Source: Paenibacillus sp. MAEPY2 (lineage in GTDB: Bacteria > Bacillota > Bacilli > Paenibacillales > Paenibacillaceae). Taken from it: DNA of 64,000 bases. A model generated the notes under the pieces. The model searched no databases, was not told where the DNA came from, and saw only the letters and a program-made list of their open reading frames with translations. Both the position numbers and the translations under genes were made by a program. Each line of letters begins with the position of its first letter. The first letter of the stretch is position 1. The DNA lies in the NCBI RefSeq assembly GCF_000499205.1, contig NZ_AWUK01000007.1, positions 124,001-188,000 on the forward strand, written 5' to 3'. This document shows, in pieces, positions 44,323-52,380 of this stretch.

Positions 44323-45975
44323 ATGAACAACTCGGAATGGGCAGAGTCCTATTTTCCAATATATACAGCAGACCGTATTCAATCATTGTACAGTACATCA
44401 ACGATGCCGATACATCAAATCCATGAAAATCTGACGGTTCTGATGGCCGTTGCCAGTGGGAAAGGTACACTTCGTATTAACGATGAACTTTACGAACTTG
44501 TCGAAGGCATGGTCATCCTTAATCCGGCCAAGAGGGACGCTGTCATAGAGACGGATCTGACGCATCCTCTTCATCTGTATACACTCTCCATCAGCACGCA
44601 GGAACAGACCAGGTCATTGCCCACGGGAACGATGGGACGGCCAAGTGTGTTAGCGGCAGAACCCTCTGTTCAGATCTTTCCGTATGAACCAGCAATTGCA
44701 GCACAGCTAGAAGAGCTGTATGTTCATCGTTTACCTGGTAACGAAGTCAGGCATTTGCGCAACCAGATTCTTTTTCATCAGGTGCTTATGAGTTTGTTGG
44801 AGCGCATGGAGGCAAGGTATGCTGCAACGGAGCAGCCCTCCATGGAACGCAGTATTACCTATATGGAGAACCATTTTAGTGAGAAAATCACAACGGAAGG
44901 ACTCTCGGAAATTGCCGGGGTCAGTCGTTCTCACTACTCCATTCTTTTTAAGCAGCTTACTGGATTCCCACCCAATGAATACCTTTCACGCTTGCGTGTT
45001 CACCGGGCCAAAGAGTTATTAATTAGCGGAACCGTTTCCCTTCGTGAGATTGCGCTGAAGGTCGGATACAAGGATGAATTCTATCTTAGCCGCCGCTTCA
45101 AGCAGCAGACCGGAGAGAGTCCTTCCGGTTATACGCGCCGCAGGCCATATCAACGTGTGGCTGTGTGGTATGCACCCTATGCAAGCCATATGATGTTACT
45201 TGGTTTGGAGCCAACGATTATCATCTCGGAAAGCAGCGAATATGTGAGTACAGAGGGGATGCCCTCCCCTCAAACGATACGTTTTATCCATTCGGACAGT
45301 TCGCCTGAACATATAAAGTCTGCATTGCTTGATGCAAATATTGAGCTTATCATTGCAGCAAATCAGCACCTACACATGAACGGATTAAACCCTGAACGTC
45401 TGCGATCTATCGCCCCTATTGCCGAAATAGCATGGATGGAGCTCGGTTGGAAAGAGCATCTGCGTTTCATTGCACAGGCGATTCAGAGGAGGGAACAGGC
45501 AGAGCAATGGCTGGCAGCCTTCGAAAAGGAGGAACAGCAGGCACGGGAAGCCATTCAACAAAGCCAGATTGTGAATGAGACGCTGACCATCCTGGTCATA
45601 AAACCGGGCACCTTGCAAATATATGGAATCAGAAATGTCGGATATGTGATGTATCAATCACTCGGATTACGTCCTCCGGCCAAGATTGCCCAGGCAATAC
45701 AGCGGTATGGCGATCAATTTCATTCGGTTTCTATCCAACTATCCGAACTACACGATTATGAGGGTACTCGTATGCTCGTCATTGTTTTTCCAGATGAAAA
45801 AGGGTCAAAGGCCCACTCAGAAAGTATATTTAACTCGGAACACTGGAGAAGACTCGAAGCAGTGAAGCAAAATCGGATCTATGATCTGGAGCAGGAAGAG
45901 TGGGTACCCTACAATCCGATTTCCATTCGTCTGCAGCTTGGACGGGCTGTGTCCTTATGGACGGGCATTCAATAA
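44323..45975 (+). CDS. Btr-like AraC regulator with a siderophore-binding-protein domain
   Basis: The 550-residue regulator has an N-terminal cupin-like part (about 1-150), an AraC double HTH (about 174-270; GLSEIAGVSRSHYSILFKQL and LREIALKVGYKDEFYLSRRF) and a C-terminal domain (about 280-550) like iron-siderophore binding proteins. This is the design of B. subtilis Btr, which binds ferri-bacillibactin and activates feuABC. It lies immediately upstream of, and on the same strand as, a siderophore uptake operon, so it is its probable activator. The ligand cannot be read from sequence. AGGATCAAAAA precedes ATG 44323 (weak site). Confidence 0.9.
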   Translation: MNNSEWAESYFPIYTADRIQSLYSTSTMPIHQIHENLTVLMAVASGKGTLRINDELYELVEGMVILNPAKRDAVIETDLTHPLHLYTLSISTQEQTRSLPTGTMGRPSVLAAEPSVQIFPYEPAIAAQLEELYVHRLPGNEVRHLRNQILFHQVLMSLLERMEARYAATEQPSMERSITYMENHFSEKITTEGLSEIAGVSRSHYSILFKQLTGFPPNEYLSRLRVHRAKELLISGTVSLREIALKVGYKDEFYLSRRFKQQTGESPSGYTRRRPYQRVAVWYAPYASHMMLLGLEPTIIISESSEYVSTEGMPSPQTIRFIHSDSSPEHIKSALLDANIELIIAANQHLHMNGLNPERLRSIAPIAEIAWMELGWKEHLRFIAQAIQRREQAEQWLAAFEKEEQQAREAIQQSQIVNETLTILVIKPGTLQIYGIRNVGYVMYQSLGLRPPAKIAQAIQRYGDQFHSVSIQLSELHDYEGTRMLVIVFPDEKGSKAHSESIFNSEHWRRLEAVKQNRIYDLEQEEWVPYNPISIRLQLGRAVSLWTGIQ

Positions 45976-46044
45976 TCCAAAGGTTTTCTCAAACAAAAAG
46001 GCATGGTTAGGTTTATCCTGCATGCCTATAATTAGCTATGGTAA

Positions 46045-46059
46045 TGAGAATGATTTTCA
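46045..46059 (+). promoter_or_regulatory. Fur box of the siderophore uptake operon
   Basis: TGAGAAT-G-ATTTTCA fits the 7-1-7 Fur core TGATAATNATTATCA with two changes. It lies 31 bases before the binding-protein start. Confidence 0.75.
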
Positions 46060-46090
46060 TATTCAAAGAGAAAAGGGAGAGAGTCATCTG

Positions 46091-47065
46091 ATGAGAAAGC
46101 TATTTGTTCCATTTATGTTGGTTCTGGTTTTATTGCTTAGCGCTTGTGGAACCAATTCAGCCAAAGATACAACTGAGAATGCAACAGCCTCCAACGAATC
46201 CGCTTCTTCGAACACGGATGCAGCAGGTTCTTCATCTGATTCAGATTCGGGCACATTCACTTATCAATCGGAGACAGGTCCTGTGGAAGTTCCTTTCCAC
46301 CCGCAACGTGTGGTTGTACTGACCCGATTCCTGACAGGAAACGTGATGGCATTGGATGTGCCACTGGTTGGTGTGGATGAAATGTCCAAGGAGAACCCCA
46401 ATTTCAAAGAGAAACTGGCCAATACAGAGGCGGTTACCGACGAAAGTCTGGAGAAAATTATTGAGTTGAACCCGGATCTGATTATCGGCCTGTCTGATAT
46501 CAAGAACATTGATAAGCTGAAGCAGATTGCTCCAACAGTCACCTATACATATGGTAAGGTGGACTTCCTTAAGCAACAGCTGGAGGTCGGAAAGCTTGTG
46601 AACAAAGAGAAAGAAGCTCAGGCATGGGTTGACGATTTTGATGCTCGAAGCAAAAAAGCGGGTGAAGAGATCAAAGCCAAAATCGGTGCTAACGCAACCG
46701 TGTCGGTTATCGAAACCTTCAATAAACAACTCTATGTATATGGAGAAAATTTTGGACGTGGGACTGAAATCCTGTACCAGCAGTTTGGTCTAGGTATGCC
46801 GGAGAAGGTGAAGGAAGCCACCAAGAAAGACGGATTCTTTGCTGTATCGAACGAAGTGCTGAAAGACTACATGGGAGACTATGTCATTTTTAGCAAAAAT
46901 GCCGATGAAGATAATTCGTTCCAAAACACCGAAACGTACAAAAATATTGATGCGGTGAAAAATAATCGGGTATTCGAAGCCGATGCCAAAGCGTTCTACT
47001 TCAATGATCCACTGAGCATGGAATACCAGCTGGAATTCTTTATCCAACATTTTCTTGGCAAGTAA
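46091..47065 (+). CDS. Iron-siderophore ABC transporter binding lipoprotein
   Basis: The 324-residue lipoprotein has the signal MRKLFVPFMLVLVLLLSAC with lipid Cys19 and a Ser/Thr/Asn-rich linker (about 20-50). A periplasmic-binding-protein class III domain follows (about 60-320; PQRVVVLTRFLTGNVMALDV, EKIIELNPDLIIGLSDIKN). It captures a ferric siderophore outside the membrane for the two FecCD permeases that follow. The frame opens at 45881 inside the previous gene, but ATG 46091 follows AAAAGGGAGAG. It is under a Fur box, so expressed in iron limitation. Confidence 0.93.
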   Translation: MRKLFVPFMLVLVLLLSACGTNSAKDTTENATASNESASSNTDAAGSSSDSDSGTFTYQSETGPVEVPFHPQRVVVLTRFLTGNVMALDVPLVGVDEMSKENPNFKEKLANTEAVTDESLEKIIELNPDLIIGLSDIKNIDKLKQIAPTVTYTYGKVDFLKQQLEVGKLVNKEKEAQAWVDDFDARSKKAGEEIKAKIGANATVSVIETFNKQLYVYGENFGRGTEILYQQFGLGMPEKVKEATKKDGFFAVSNEVLKDYMGDYVIFSKNADEDNSFQNTETYKNIDAVKNNRVFEADAKAFYFNDPLSMEYQLEFFIQHFLGK

Positions 47066-47077
47066 ACATGGAATGCA

Positions 47078-48085
47078 ATGAAAAATAAACGACTTCCTTT
47101 TCGGTTTGCAACCAAGCTGCTGGGTAGTGTACTCGTACTTATCGTGTGCTTCATCATCGCCATGATGTTTGGCGCAGAAGAAACGACATTCCGCAATCTG
47201 TGGCTGACGCTGACCTCTGCGACCAAGAGCGATAATATTCTTATTCTGCGAGAGATCAGACTTCCGCGGGAACTGGCTGCCATGCTAATCGGAGCGGCAC
47301 TTGCCGTCTCCGGAGGAATCATGCAGGGAATTACTCGCAACCCGCTGGCCGATCCGGGGTTACTTGGTCTGACTTCAGGTGCCAATATGGCACTTGCCCT
47401 GGCTTTTGTCTTTATGCCATCACTCGGATATTTTGGAATTATGGTTGCTTGTTTTGTTGGTGCCGCACTTGGAGCAGTATTGGTTATTGTGCTCGGCTCG
47501 ATGCGGAGAGGGAGCTTGTCTCCCATCCGTGTGGTGTTGGCGGGGGCTGCGGTATCTGCTTTTATGTATGCCATCTCGGATGGCATCAGTATCTTTTTCA
47601 AAATTTCCAAGGATGTATCCATGTGGACTTCGGGAGGACTCATCGGAACAACATGGGGCCAAGTTCAAGCCATTGCGCCTGTCATACTGTTGGGTCTAGT
47701 TATAGTTCCATTCCTTTCCAACCAAATCAATATCCTTAGTCTGAGCGATGAAGTGGCGACGGGATTGGGACAAAAGCTTGTACTCGTCAAAACCATCCTG
47801 TTCCTGCTCGTTATTGTGCTTACCGGAGCATCGGTTGCATTGATCGGAAATATGGCCTTTGTTGGCTTAATGATCCCCCATATTGTCCGTAAAATGGTCG
47901 GCACGGATTATCGGTATATTATTCCGGTATCCATTTTTGCCGGAGCATCGTTTATGCTGCTTGCCGAAACGCTGGGTCGAACGATAAATGCACCTTACGA
48001 AACACCTGTGGTTGCCATTGCTTCCATGCTTGGTTTACCGTTCTTCCTGTTCGTTGTGCGTAGAGGGGGCAAAACGTTATCATGA
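47078..48085 (+). CDS. FecCD-family iron-siderophore permease, first subunit
   Basis: The 335-residue polytopic protein has the FecCD motifs REIRLPRELAAMLIGAALAVSG (given in part), QGITRNPLADPGLLG and GNMAFVGLMIPHIVRKMVG. About nine to ten membrane helices form half of the transport channel. It begins 12 bases after the binding-protein stop. The ribosome site before ATG 47078 (GGAATGCA) is weak, suggesting translational coupling to the gene upstream. Confidence 0.93.
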   Translation: MKNKRLPFRFATKLLGSVLVLIVCFIIAMMFGAEETTFRNLWLTLTSATKSDNILILREIRLPRELAAMLIGAALAVSGGIMQGITRNPLADPGLLGLTSGANMALALAFVFMPSLGYFGIMVACFVGAALGAVLVIVLGSMRRGSLSPIRVVLAGAAVSAFMYAISDGISIFFKISKDVSMWTSGGLIGTTWGQVQAIAPVILLGLVIVPFLSNQINILSLSDEVATGLGQKLVLVKTILFLLVIVLTGASVALIGNMAFVGLMIPHIVRKMVGTDYRYIIPVSIFAGASFMLLAETLGRTINAPYETPVVAIASMLGLPFFLFVVRRGGKTLS

Positions 48086-49089
48086 CGATGTCTGCGCGAA
48101 TTCGCAAGCAACGACTAATACTACTGATCTGTTTGTTTCTAATTCTCATCACGGCTGTAGTGGGTATGAGCTGGGGATATTCTTCATTGTCCTTCAAAAG
48201 AGTCATTCCCGTGTTATTTGGCCAAGGTACATTCAAAGAGGACTTTGTTCTGTTTTCGGTCCGATTACCCCGAATTTTTATTACGTTACTGGCCGGTATG
48301 GCGCTTGCGCTGTCAGGCTCCATTTTGCAAAGTGTTACGCGTAATGACTTGGCCGATCCAGGTATCATCGGGATCAATTCCGGTGCAGGTGTAGCCGTAG
48401 CAATCTTCTTTCTGTACTTCCCGATCGAACCTGGTACGTTCGTCTATATGTTGCCGTTAGCTGCTTTTATCGGAGCATTGCTGACTGCGGCGCTCATCTA
48501 TATGTTCTCGTATAGCCGGACCAAGGGACTTGATCCCATAAAAATGGTGCTGGTCGGGGTTGGATTCTCGATGGCGCTGTCAGGCATCATGATCGTCATC
48601 ATATCTTCAGCTGAGCGCTCCAAGGTTGATTTTATTGCCAAATGGATATCCGGTAACATATGGGGGGCGGACTGGCCCTTTATATGGGCCTTGCTGCCTT
48701 GGCTGATTATTTTGATCCCGCTTACGTTGTTTAGAACCAGACGCCTTGATTTGCTGGGGCTCAACGAAGCAACGGCAATCGGAGTAGGGTTAAAGCTGGA
48801 GCGGGAACGGCTTGTACTTATTGTAATTGCTGTTGCCGCAGCAGCCTCTGCTGTATCGGTTACAGGTGGAATCGCGTTTATCGGTTTGATGGCTCCGCAT
48901 ATCGCCAAAGCGCTAGTCGGTCCACGTAACTCGTTATTTATTCCTGTAGCGGTACTGCTTGGAGGTTGGCTTCTGTTAATTGCCGATACCGTGGGGCGTA
49001 ACCTGGTTGATCCTGACGGGATTGCCGCAGGAATTATGGTATCCCTGATCGGTGTGCCTTATTTTGTTTATTTGTTATTAAAAAAGTAA
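48082..49089 (+). CDS. FecCD-family iron-siderophore permease, second subunit
   Basis: This is the second 335-residue permease, with FSVRLPRIFITLLAGMALALSG-type start (partial), QSVTRNDLADPGIIGINSGAG and GGIAFIGLMAPHIAKALVG. It pairs with the preceding subunit. Its ATG overlaps the upstream TGA (ATGA), so the two are coupled. No ATP-binding subunit follows; a terminator and an AraC gene come next. A shared ATPase encoded elsewhere (FhuC/YusV type) is the likely partner, as for feuABC in B. subtilis. Confidence 0.93.
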   Translation: MTMSARIRKQRLILLICLFLILITAVVGMSWGYSSLSFKRVIPVLFGQGTFKEDFVLFSVRLPRIFITLLAGMALALSGSILQSVTRNDLADPGIIGINSGAGVAVAIFFLYFPIEPGTFVYMLPLAAFIGALLTAALIYMFSYSRTKGLDPIKMVLVGVGFSMALSGIMIVIISSAERSKVDFIAKWISGNIWGADWPFIWALLPWLIILIPLTLFRTRRLDLLGLNEATAIGVGLKLERERLVLIVIAVAAAASAVSVTGGIAFIGLMAPHIAKALVGPRNSLFIPVAVLLGGWLLLIADTVGRNLVDPDGIAAGIMVSLIGVPYFVYLLLKK

Positions 49090-49129
49090 TTCCAAATACG
49101 TTAGACTATTTGAAAAATTTAGCTTAGTA

Positions 49130-49169
49130 GGCTATCTTTTGTCATCAAGACAAGGGATAGTCTTTATTT
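49130..49169 (+). terminator. Terminator of the siderophore uptake operon
   Basis: GGCTATCTTTTGTC pairs with GACAAGGGATAGTC over 14 positions around ATCAA, then TTTATTT. Confidence 0.85.
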
Positions 49170-49320
49170 GAGTTTTGACGGGGAGTTACTTCAACGTACT
49201 TATTTATCCATACTAGTTTACTAACGTGAAGCTCAAGCTAACCGATATGACTTGATTCCTGTGATAAGATAAACTAAGCACAGCCTAAACCCATGCTAAA
49301 AGAGAGCAGGTGGAATGAAC

Positions 49321-50136
49321 ATGGCAGATGTGGATCAATTAGCTTTAATATTTGCAGAGAACTCTTTGAAAATAGATGGAATCAATCGATTGGTTTTGCA
49401 GCCCAACAGTATATTGCGTGATTTCAGAACGTTACATAATGGATTCCTTTTTGTGGTACGGGGAGAAGCCAGCATGTCAGTGAATGGAACGGTATACGAG
49501 CTACAGCCCGGATCGGTTTTTCATGCAGCACCAGGCATGCTGTTGGACTCACAAGTAAATGGCCATGCGGAGTATGAATATTATTTGCTGTTTTATAGTT
49601 TTGACCATTTGGAAAAGGGTGATAGTGTGCAGGAATGCAACGCTCATTTCAAAATGGACTCCGGGGCCAATCCAAGAGTTGTTGAATTACTGGTTATGCT
49701 GCAGGAGCAGCTGCACGCGCCAGGGGGAATTGGCAAACTTCGAATCAAGGAATTATTTATAAGCATCTTGGTTCAGGTTTTTACAGGCTGTATTCAACGG
49801 GAAGGTGGAACTCCGCCGAGTGAGAAGGTGATTGAGCAAGCCATCTCATATATCCATGGACATTACATGAATCTGCTGACACTCGACGAGTTAGCAGAGT
49901 TACATGGCATGAGTTCCAAGCGTTTCTCCTACTTTTTTCACAAATACACGGGATTCCGCCCCATCGACTATGTCATCCATTACCGCATGGAGAGGGCGGG
50001 GGAGCTGCTGAAATCAGGTAGTTACCTGATTCGCGATGTTGCAATCAGTGTTGGCTATACCAATCCGCTCTATTTCAGTCGAATTTTCAAAAAGAAATTT
50101 GGTACTTCTCCTTCGGAATACGCGCACTTTAATTAA
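49321..50136 (+). CDS. AraC-family regulator with N-terminal cupin
   Basis: The protein of about 271 residues has an N-terminal cupin ligand domain (about 1-150, GFLFVVRGEASMSVNG, LQPGSVFHAAPG) and an AraC double HTH (about 170-270, LDELAELHGMSSKRFSYFFHKY and IRDVAISVGYTNPLYFSRIFKKKFG). AGGTGG lies seven bases before ATG 49321; ATG 49315 is too near that site. The target is not evident: it follows the siderophore operon but has its own intergenic region of about 230 bases. It may control carbohydrate or iron genes elsewhere. Confidence 0.88.
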   Translation: MADVDQLALIFAENSLKIDGINRLVLQPNSILRDFRTLHNGFLFVVRGEASMSVNGTVYELQPGSVFHAAPGMLLDSQVNGHAEYEYYLLFYSFDHLEKGDSVQECNAHFKMDSGANPRVVELLVMLQEQLHAPGGIGKLRIKELFISILVQVFTGCIQREGGTPPSEKVIEQAISYIHGHYMNLLTLDELAELHGMSSKRFSYFFHKYTGFRPIDYVIHYRMERAGELLKSGSYLIRDVAISVGYTNPLYFSRIFKKKFGTSPSEYAHFN

Positions 50137-50251
50137 GCCTTCATTAGACAATAATACATCTCAAATTGGTGATTTGTGCATTCGCATTTCCAACGTTTTA
50201 AAGGTTGATAGAAGTGTGTCTTCGGCCGTTCCAATTTATTCATTCAATATC

Positions 50252-50297
50252 AAAAATACCGCTCACCCGTCAGTATGACGAGGAGCGGTTTCTTTTT
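50252..50297. terminator. Bidirectional terminator between convergent genes
   Basis: ACCGCTC pairs with GAGCGGT and the interior CGTCA with TGACG; A-run on one side and TTTCTTTTT on the other serve both the AraC gene and the minus-strand operon. Confidence 0.8.
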
Positions 50298-50349
50298 CAC
50301 AAGCCGCCGATTTTTTCGGTCTGCTTTAATGAATTGTAAGGCTCGTATT

Positions 50350-50646
50350 TTAGTGTTTTACCGCTTCTCCAGCGAATATTTCAACGTTCATTGGAGCGGC
50401 CATGAATGCTGCTGCTTGTTGAACGAAAGCCTGGAAATGGGCGCTTGCATTATGGGACGCTGTAGCGGCTTCATCCTTCCACAGCTCAATCATCGTGTAA
50501 TGATGTTCACGTTCAGTGCTTTTGGCGAGATCATAGCTGATGTTGCCTTCTTCATTGCGTGTTGCAGAGATCAGCACTTTTGTTGCTTCCAAAAAAGCTT
50601 GTTCCTGGTCTGGTTTAACTTGCAAGTGAGCGTGAATGATAATCAT
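50350..50646 (-). CDS. Antibiotic-biosynthesis-monooxygenase (ABM) family protein
   Basis: This dimeric alpha/beta-barrel protein of 98 residues (IIIHAHLQVKPDQEQAFLEA, NEEGNISYDLAKSTEREHHY, ELWKDEAATASHNASAHFQ) resembles YgiN-type quinol monooxygenases. Such proteins act on quinols or aromatic compounds without a metal cofactor. GGAGG lies nine bases before ATG 50646; the TTG frame start at 50655 overlaps that site. It is the third gene of an operon with a MarR regulator and a nitroreductase, which suggests quinone detoxification. Confidence 0.87.
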   Translation of the reverse strand: MIIIHAHLQVKPDQEQAFLEATKVLISATRNEEGNISYDLAKSTEREHHYTMIELWKDEAATASHNASAHFQAFVQQAAAFMAAPMNVEIFAGEAVKH

Positions 50647-50732
50647 AATATTCAACCTCCATAAGTGTAGTTATAATGTTGTTATTGTTTCTGACGCAAA
50701 AGGTGCTTTAACATGTAAAACATTGCCTGATA

Positions 50733-51383
50733 TTATGCCCAAGTCGTAATTTTCTCAACAGGCAGACGGTAGGAAGGGTGACCTTCTTTGGCCGATTTAC
50801 CGATCGAGATTAGCATTACCGGTTGGTAACGATCTTTATCCATCCCGAAAGTCTCAGCGATTTGATCTTTCTCATAACCACCGATCGGGTTAGTATCATA
50901 TCCATGAGCACGTGCAGCGAGCATCAATTGCATGGAAGCCAGACCTGCGTCAACCAGATTGACATCGCGAAGAGCGGAAGCGGGCATATTATCGTAGTAT
51001 GGTTTAACAGCTTGCATTTGCATATCTTTGACTTCTTGTGGCATGTAACCAAGCTCAACCGCTTTGCTGAAGATTTCGTCCATGTGTTCCGCATTGTTCA
51101 TGTCAATGAACACACCAATAACAGCGGCAGAAGTCAGTACTTGGTTCTGATTGAATTTGGCAAGAGGAGCAAGCTTTTCTTTACCTTCTGCCGTATCTAC
51201 GACCAGAAAACGCCATGGTTGCATATTAACCGAAGAAGGTGCGCGCGAAGCTTCAGCCAAAATTTCGGTCATTTCTTCACGGCTGATTTTGACTTCAGGA
51301 TTGTATAGTTTTACAGACCGACGGCCGTAAGTAATTTCGTTATAATCATTGGTCTTTTGAAACGTGCTTTGGAATGTACTCAT
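50733..51383 (-). CDS. Nitroreductase-family FMN oxidoreductase, MhqN/YdfN-like
   Basis: The 216-residue protein has FMN-binding nitroreductase motifs: RRSVKLYNPEV, ASRAPSSVNMQPWRFLVV, DAGLASMQLMLAARAHGYDTNPIGGY and a C-terminal PVMLISIGKSAKEGHPSYR. It reduces quinones or nitroaromatics with NAD(P)H in the cytosol. It lies 27 bases downstream of the MarR gene. In B. subtilis similar proteins (MhqN, YodC) are induced by quinones and diamide through MhqR or YodB. GAGGAGAGAACCATAC precedes ATG 51383. Confidence 0.9.
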   Translation of the reverse strand: MSTFQSTFQKTNDYNEITYGRRSVKLYNPEVKISREEMTEILAEASRAPSSVNMQPWRFLVVDTAEGKEKLAPLAKFNQNQVLTSAAVIGVFIDMNNAEHMDEIFSKAVELGYMPQEVKDMQMQAVKPYYDNMPASALRDVNLVDAGLASMQLMLAARAHGYDTNPIGGYEKDQIAETFGMDKDRYQPVMLISIGKSAKEGHPSYRLPVEKITTWA

Positions 51384-51410
51384 GTATGGTTCTCTCCTCT
51401 ATATATGGGT

Positions 51411-51830
51411 TTAGAAATTGTTTTGCATACGTTCCAGGAAACCAGCAAGAAGATGAACTTCTTCTTCACTAAAATCCTGTAAAATCTGATGTATAAAATT
51501 GGTTTTCTCAATTTTATAACCTTCGATTTGCTTCCGTCCTTCATCCGTAAGGCGAACAAAGGTAACTCGGTTGTCTTCCGGATTTTTACGTCTGGTGACC
51601 ATCGAATCGGCTTCAAGCTGCTTCAGATGGCGAGTAATCGCCGCACTGTCGATATTAATGATTTTTTGTAACATGGATTGATTAATCTCGTCAACCTGAT
51701 CCAACTCATGCAAAATCTCAAAGCGTGATGAGCTGATGCCCGTACAGCGTTCGAACTTGGGACTAATTTTGTTGCCGAGTGCATTCAAGAGGTTGATAAT
51801 TTGCTCTTCCTTGGAAACAATACGTGTCAT
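51411..51830 (-). CDS. MarR-family regulator of the nitroreductase operon
   Basis: The 139-residue MarR protein has winged-helix residues about 50-100 (MLQKIINIDSAAITRHLKQLEADSMV, wing RKNPEDNRVTFVRLTDEG) and flanking dimer helices. It probably represses itself and the nitroreductase and ABM genes. Tandem 15-base palindromic repeats lie about 105 bases upstream. It has a single Cys (CTGISSSRF), which could sense electrophiles; this is inference. GGGAGGTCTAGTC precedes ATG 51830. Confidence 0.88.
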   Translation of the reverse strand: MTRIVSKEEQIINLLNALGNKISPKFERCTGISSSRFEILHELDQVDEINQSMLQKIINIDSAAITRHLKQLEADSMVTRRKNPEDNRVTFVRLTDEGRKQIEGYKIEKTNFIHQILQDFSEEEVHLLAGFLERMQNNF

Positions 51831-51936
51831 GACTAGACCTCCCGGGTGAATCTGGACATGAACAACGGCTTAGGTAATACCATTAGAATGTTGCCTTTGT
51901 ATAATGCCATTTTGCTGAATAAAATTGTTGGACGCC

Positions 51937-51975
51937 TCAATCATTGATGCCTCAATCATTGATGGCTCAAATAAT
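51937..51975 (-). promoter_or_regulatory. Tandem 15-base palindromic repeats, candidate MarR operator
   Basis: TCAATCATTGA occurs at 51937-51947 and 51952-51962, exactly 15 bases apart, with a degenerate third unit (TCAAATAAT) at 51967. Each unit is itself a palindrome. They lie upstream of the marR-nitroreductase operon. Confidence 0.55.
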
Positions 51976-52111
51976 ATATCATGCCTTTTTTGATTTTGCA
52001 ACCCGAAGTTATATGTAAAATCATGCGTTTGAATTCAGAATTATATGGAACTTTAGATAAGTTAATATGCCCGGAGGTGGGTGAGAATATCGAGTCTTAT
52101 TGTGATTGAGA

Positions 52112-52234
52112 TTTGGTGAACGAACTGAGGGAATTGCTATCCGGAAAAAAGTACGATGATTATTTTATTTTGGCAGTCGGCATGTTGTGTAATGTGTCTA
52201 CTGCATTGGTTATGCCTGAGTTTAAGGAGAGATA
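52112..52234 (+). CDS. Weak small frame, possible gene remnant
   Basis: A frame reading VNELRELLSGKKYDDYFILA with a hydrophobic middle ends at 52234 after about 40 codons. The ribosome site is poor and no family is recognised. It may be a remnant or chance. Confidence 0.2.
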
Positions 52235-52296
52235 GAAAATAAATTGTACCTCTATAAAGGAAATTTTAATAAGGGAGATTGCCCTTTTTTTATTTT

Positions 52297-52358
52297 AGTT
52301 ATTGATCAATCACTAAATATGCGTTATAGTGATCTTAATAAGTAATTGATCAATAACT
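52297..52358 (+). promoter_or_regulatory. Promoter flanked by two 18-base palindromic operators
   Basis: AGTTATTGATCAATCACT (52297-52314) overlaps the -35 TTGATC (52302-52307); the -10 is TATAGT (52325-52330, spacer 17). AGTAATTGATCAATAACT (52341-52358) lies just after the expected start point. The shared consensus is AGTNATTGATCAATNACT. Confidence 0.7.
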
Positions 52359-52380
52359 AAATGAAAGAGGTTGATAAGAA

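Larger units (their letters stand above)
51831..52380. other. Intergenic region rich in operators
   Basis: In these 550 bases are tandem 15-base repeats (51937-51975), a weak small frame (52112-52234), a promoter (52302-52330) and two 18-base palindromes (52297-52358). No established gene is present. Confidence 0.55.
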
